A DNA stretch of 64,000 nucleotides from Quillaja saponaria (taxonomy: Eukaryota; Streptophyta; Magnoliopsida; Fabales; Quillajaceae). Both the position numbers and the translations under genes were made by a program. Positions within the stretch are counted from its first letter, which is position 1, and every line of letters starts with the position of its first letter. This document shows, piece after piece, positions 61,201 to 64,000 of the stretch. The notes under the pieces are model-generated. The model was given only the letters and a program-made list of their open reading frames with translations, was not told the origin of the DNA and ran no database searches. The DNA lies in the NCBI GenBank assembly GCA_029379385.1, contig CM055612.1, forward strand, positions 7,564,001-7,628,000. Direction: 5' to 3'.

Positions 61201-63237
61201 GTGAAAAGTAGACTCCAAATTTAAAAAGCAATCAGTTATGAGTTCAATTTTTTTAAAATAAAATTATACCAAGTATTCAACATGAGTTTGATTTTATTAT
61301 GCATAACAAGAAAAAGGTTAACCAATTAGAGTTAAGTAGCTAACAAAAAAGAAAATTCTTCTTATTCAGTTGCAAATTCTATAAAAACAAAAAGTCAACC
61401 AAACAAGTTGCAAAAAGATACTTCCCAATGAGCAAAGCATATGCATACCGTGCCGATTCATTCAATAGTGCAAATGGAGTAACACAACCCAAGGGCACCT
61501 TGCAAGATAAGAAAACACAAGTAATGGCATCAAATAATGAATAACCTCAAGGCAATGATGGTTTCAGCAGTACACCATAAACATAACTACATAAGGTTAA
61601 TTCTTTATAATTATATCGCAAGTAGAAATAGTAACCAGCCTAGCAAATATTGAACTAAAAGTGGATCTACATAACAGAGTCATGGAGAGATCAGTTGCTA
61701 TGAGGCAATGGTATTCAATCAGATTTACCTCTTCCACCTTGTTGCTGAATCAGGAAAGTACATATTATTCTTCAGTAAATAACATTGCATTTCAAAATGC
61801 CAAGCATTAAGAAAGATAACTGGATGGACCTTTTTCTACTTTAATGGAGAATTATTCATTAACATTTCATCTGCACGGTATACTTTGTCCAGGAAAAGGC
61901 ACATGTGTTTACTGATACATGAAATGCATTAAAAGAAAAAACCCATCATGTGCACTACTTTCATTATTATAGAGATAGTTTGCAGCTTCTCAAACATGGA
62001 AAAAAAAAAATGAATCGACAAGAAACATGTTGGAAGGGGGATTAGAAATCTACATCATAGGCATACACAGACCTGAAGTATTTCACCTAGTGCTTCTTCA
62101 GGTGCCATTCTTAAACCTCCTTTTCCCAAACCAAGCCGTTGAGATAACACTGCTCAGCTTAGCAGCCAAAAGGAAGTCAAATAAATATCATCTACAAATT
62201 AGACAAACAAGAAGCATCCATTCCTCCACCAACCATATGCAGTACAGTATGACAGTGTCACAAAATGATATCTACCTTTGAGATCTACTTTGGTATTTGC
62301 TAAAGCAGAAACAATGTAGAACCTATCTTTCTTGTCCTGCAAGAGAAATACAATTGTAGATTGTAGATAGTACGAAGAATAAGTGCAAAATTTTCCAAGA
62401 TGTAACAAAGGGTGTTTTCAGTCTTAATATATTGTACCTTCAAAAATAAGTTTTTACTTAGTCCACCCTCCATATTACCAACATATTTAGCCTGAAGTAA
62501 ACCAAGAAGTGAACATTCAGTAAAAATAAATAAACACCATATATAAAATTATCAGCTAAATTTTGTTGAATGCTTTTACCTGTTCTTCAACTGTCAAAAC
62601 AACTGGATGTTCAAACTGGGAAAATTCAATTTGAAGCTCCTGAATAAAAATCCATCTAACAGGTTACATAAAGGAGGGAATAAAACTGACCAAAAAAAAA
62701 TGAGGGGAATAAAAAACCCACCATAAATTAGAGCCACATCTACATACAGCACTTCAGGTACATCTCAATTCTCAAAATCATGTTGTGAATTAGGCCAGTA
62801 GAAATTTCTACCTCCTAAATGTATTATAAGTTAACATTCCATCTTCAAGATATATACATGAGACACACTACTCGACTATACTAGAAATCCAACCCAAGCA
62901 TGTGTTTTATCTGTTCTCTAATAGTGTCCCACTACTGCAAAAAACTCAAAACATCGTGATCACTGGGTCTAATACCAAATTGAGGGGGGAAAAGAAAATC
63001 AGTTAGCAAGAGATACATGGGACTATAAGAAAGGATAGTGGTTTTTGGTGTTGGACAAACTATGAAGGTACTATTCATATAAGTTCGATTGGATTCCAAC
63101 GCAAAACAAAGTATACCCAGATCAAATTGGAATAAGACAGTTCAATATACGGAGTGAAATGTGAAATGGGGACACTAAGAAACAAAGTATGAAGAAACCT
63201 GTAACAGCGCAAGCAACTGTTGCTTCGAGTAACCCAT
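58207..63237 (-). CDS. YbaK/prolyl-tRNA synthetase-associated domain protein (PRORSD1-like)
   Basis: Twelve exons on the minus strand join in frame: 63237-63199, 62639-62580, 62491-62438, 62336-62276, 62149-62073, 61498-61449, 60525-60443, 59601-59531, 59454-59319, 58813-58686, 58603-58505 and 58278-58207. All have GT-AG borders, and the product is 309 aa. The N-terminal 165 residues are a YbaK/ProX-like domain: MGYSKQQLLALLQ, EHPVVLTVEEQ, GGLSKNLFLKDKKDRFYIVS, KVDLKVLSQRLGLGKGGLRM, VPLGCVTPFALLNE, FFHPLSNDMSISL. The lysine of LSKNLFLKDK is at the usual substrate-contact place. Such domains deacylate mischarged tRNA (Ala- or Cys-tRNAPro) in trans. Activity here is inferred. The C-terminal part is a plant-specific Ser-rich linker plus a helical tail ending AYTEGFHAGTHLQPKRV. 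No targeting peptide is seen, so it is probably cytosolic. An Au SINE sits in intron 6. Confidence 0.9.
59834..59858 (+). repeat. T25 run, probable poly-A tail of a minus-strand retroposed fragment
   Basis: A run of 25 T is followed by GATACAAAAATAAATTTTAT. On the minus strand this reads as a 3' end ATAAAATTTATTTTTGTATC with a poly-A tail, which suits a LINE-type 3' fragment in intron 7 of the YbaK-like gene. The rest of the fragment is not recognisable. Confidence 0.4.
60813..60994 (-). mobile_element. Au-type SINE, nearly full length
   Basis: Read on the minus strand, the element starts AGGGTGAGCCTTGGCGCAAA (A box) and continues with the B box GGTTCGAGGCG. It then has TGGAAACAGCCTCTTTGCAG, GGCTGCGTACATG and a 3' end GGGTGTGCCC followed by a T-run, all hallmarks of the plant Au SINE. 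TATTAATA flanks it on both sides (60805-60812 and 60995-61002), a target-site duplication. It lies in intron 6 of the YbaK-like gene in the sense orientation. Confidence 0.9.
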
Positions 63238-64000
63238 GATTTCTTATGTGCCAAAGTCTCAGAATTCTAGGAAGGTTTGCAAAGAAAGGAGAAATCCAGT
63301 GCTGGAAGGCGAAGAATATTATTCTCTAAATAGAGAAGTACGAATGCTCAAAGTCTCAAACCTCGCAGTCGCTGTGTAGTCCCTGGTCAGGTGGGAAATG
63401 ACTTTGGTGCGTCGGCAATGGCCCACCCAACATGGACAAAAACTCGGTATCTTATTCTTACAAGAAAACATGCGATCCGATAGTAACTTGGGCTAAGAAT
63501 AACACTTCGGCATCCAACAAAAAAGCCAGAATTTAACATTTTGGCATCCAACATAAAAAAAAAAGAGAAAAAAAGAAGAATTTTTTGATTTGACAAAAGA
63601 AGAAGAAGAATAACATTTAGGCACAGAGATAGAGTTGAATGGGCAACCCAATCAGGTCCCAAATGAGAACAACCTACCTCTCGCCATTTGGGTTTAGTTT
63701 CATAGTATATCCATGAAGTTCCCTTTTAGAAAAAACAAGGTTTAAAGCCCAATTTGTAATGCCCATCATTTCTATGGAATTAAACATATTACATTAATAT
63801 TGTTAAACATAACTAGTAAAACTTAAATGTGCTTATGTAAAATAACATATTTGGCCTTCAGCCTAATATACTTGATATCCACTTTTTTATTTCTTCATTT
63901 TTTTTCATTAGATTGTTTTTAAATCATGAACTACATACATATATGAAAAACAAGAAAAAGTGATTACATATGTAAAAAAAAAAAATTCAATATATCCTAA
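63238..64000. other. upstream region of the YbaK-like gene and window end
   Basis: 63238-63420 is the probable 5' leader and promoter of the minus-strand YbaK-like gene. The rest is AT-rich with A-runs near 63556 and (GAA)n near 63598. No further gene is visible. Confidence 0.45.

Overview
This is a nuclear genomic window from a flowering plant, almost certainly a woody or herbaceous eudicot. The supporting features are very AT-rich intergenic DNA, GT-AG introns of plant size, a plant-type GRAS gene, a PHT1-type phosphate transporter, an Au-type SINE, hAT- and Mutator-like MITEs and LTR-retrotransposon debris. I cannot name the species. Arabidopsis genes I recall as neighbours (At1g77660 MORN protein, At1g77670 aminotransferase, At1g77680 SOV exonuclease) occur here in the same relative order, so this looks like a conserved block that has been expanded and interrupted.

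Layout. 1-6.4 kb is repeat-rich: a hAT-like MITE, a foldback element with long inverted arms, and facing fragments of a decayed LTR retrotransposon. 6.4-12.5 kb (+) is a seven-exon SOV/DIS3L2-type 3'-5' exoribonuclease of 1100 aa. 13.3-15.1 kb (-) is a two-exon gene for a 98-aa predicted membrane protein, convergent with SOV. 16.8-18.2 kb (+) is a three-exon gene for a 140-aa plant protein of unknown function. 18.2-28.3 kb is gene-poor and AT-rich, with one striking element at 19.28-19.94 kb: a Mutator-like foldback MITE with about 200-nt arms around a 27-bp-period array of small palindromes. 28.5-30.0 kb (+) is an intronless NSP2-type GRAS regulator with a near-perfect miR171h target site. 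31.8-42.5 kb carries a tandem duplication of a PLP-dependent (kynurenine-type) aminotransferase. The upstream copy is broken, and a TG...CA-bounded solo-LTR-like insertion (itself hit by a hAT-like MITE) lies in its 5' flank. The downstream copy is intact. 43.7-45.3 kb (+) is a PHT1 phosphate transporter with two in-frame amber stops. 48.6-50.9 kb (+) is a membrane-anchored MORN-repeat protein. 58.2-63.2 kb (-) is a 12-exon YbaK/PRORSD1-like gene with an Au SINE in one intron. The rest is AT-rich non-coding DNA.

The genes do not form a pathway in the bacterial sense. The possible functional theme is weak: NSP2 (strigolactone, mycorrhizal and nodulation signalling) and a PHT1 transporter both belong to phosphate/symbiosis biology, but the PHT1 copy here is broken, so proximity is not evidence of cooperation. 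I found no protein-coding system that looks undescribed. The most novel-looking object is the 19.28-19.94 kb foldback element with its palindromic 27-bp array. All exon structures were derived by hand from reading frame, splice signals and family knowledge, with no alignment or transcript evidence.
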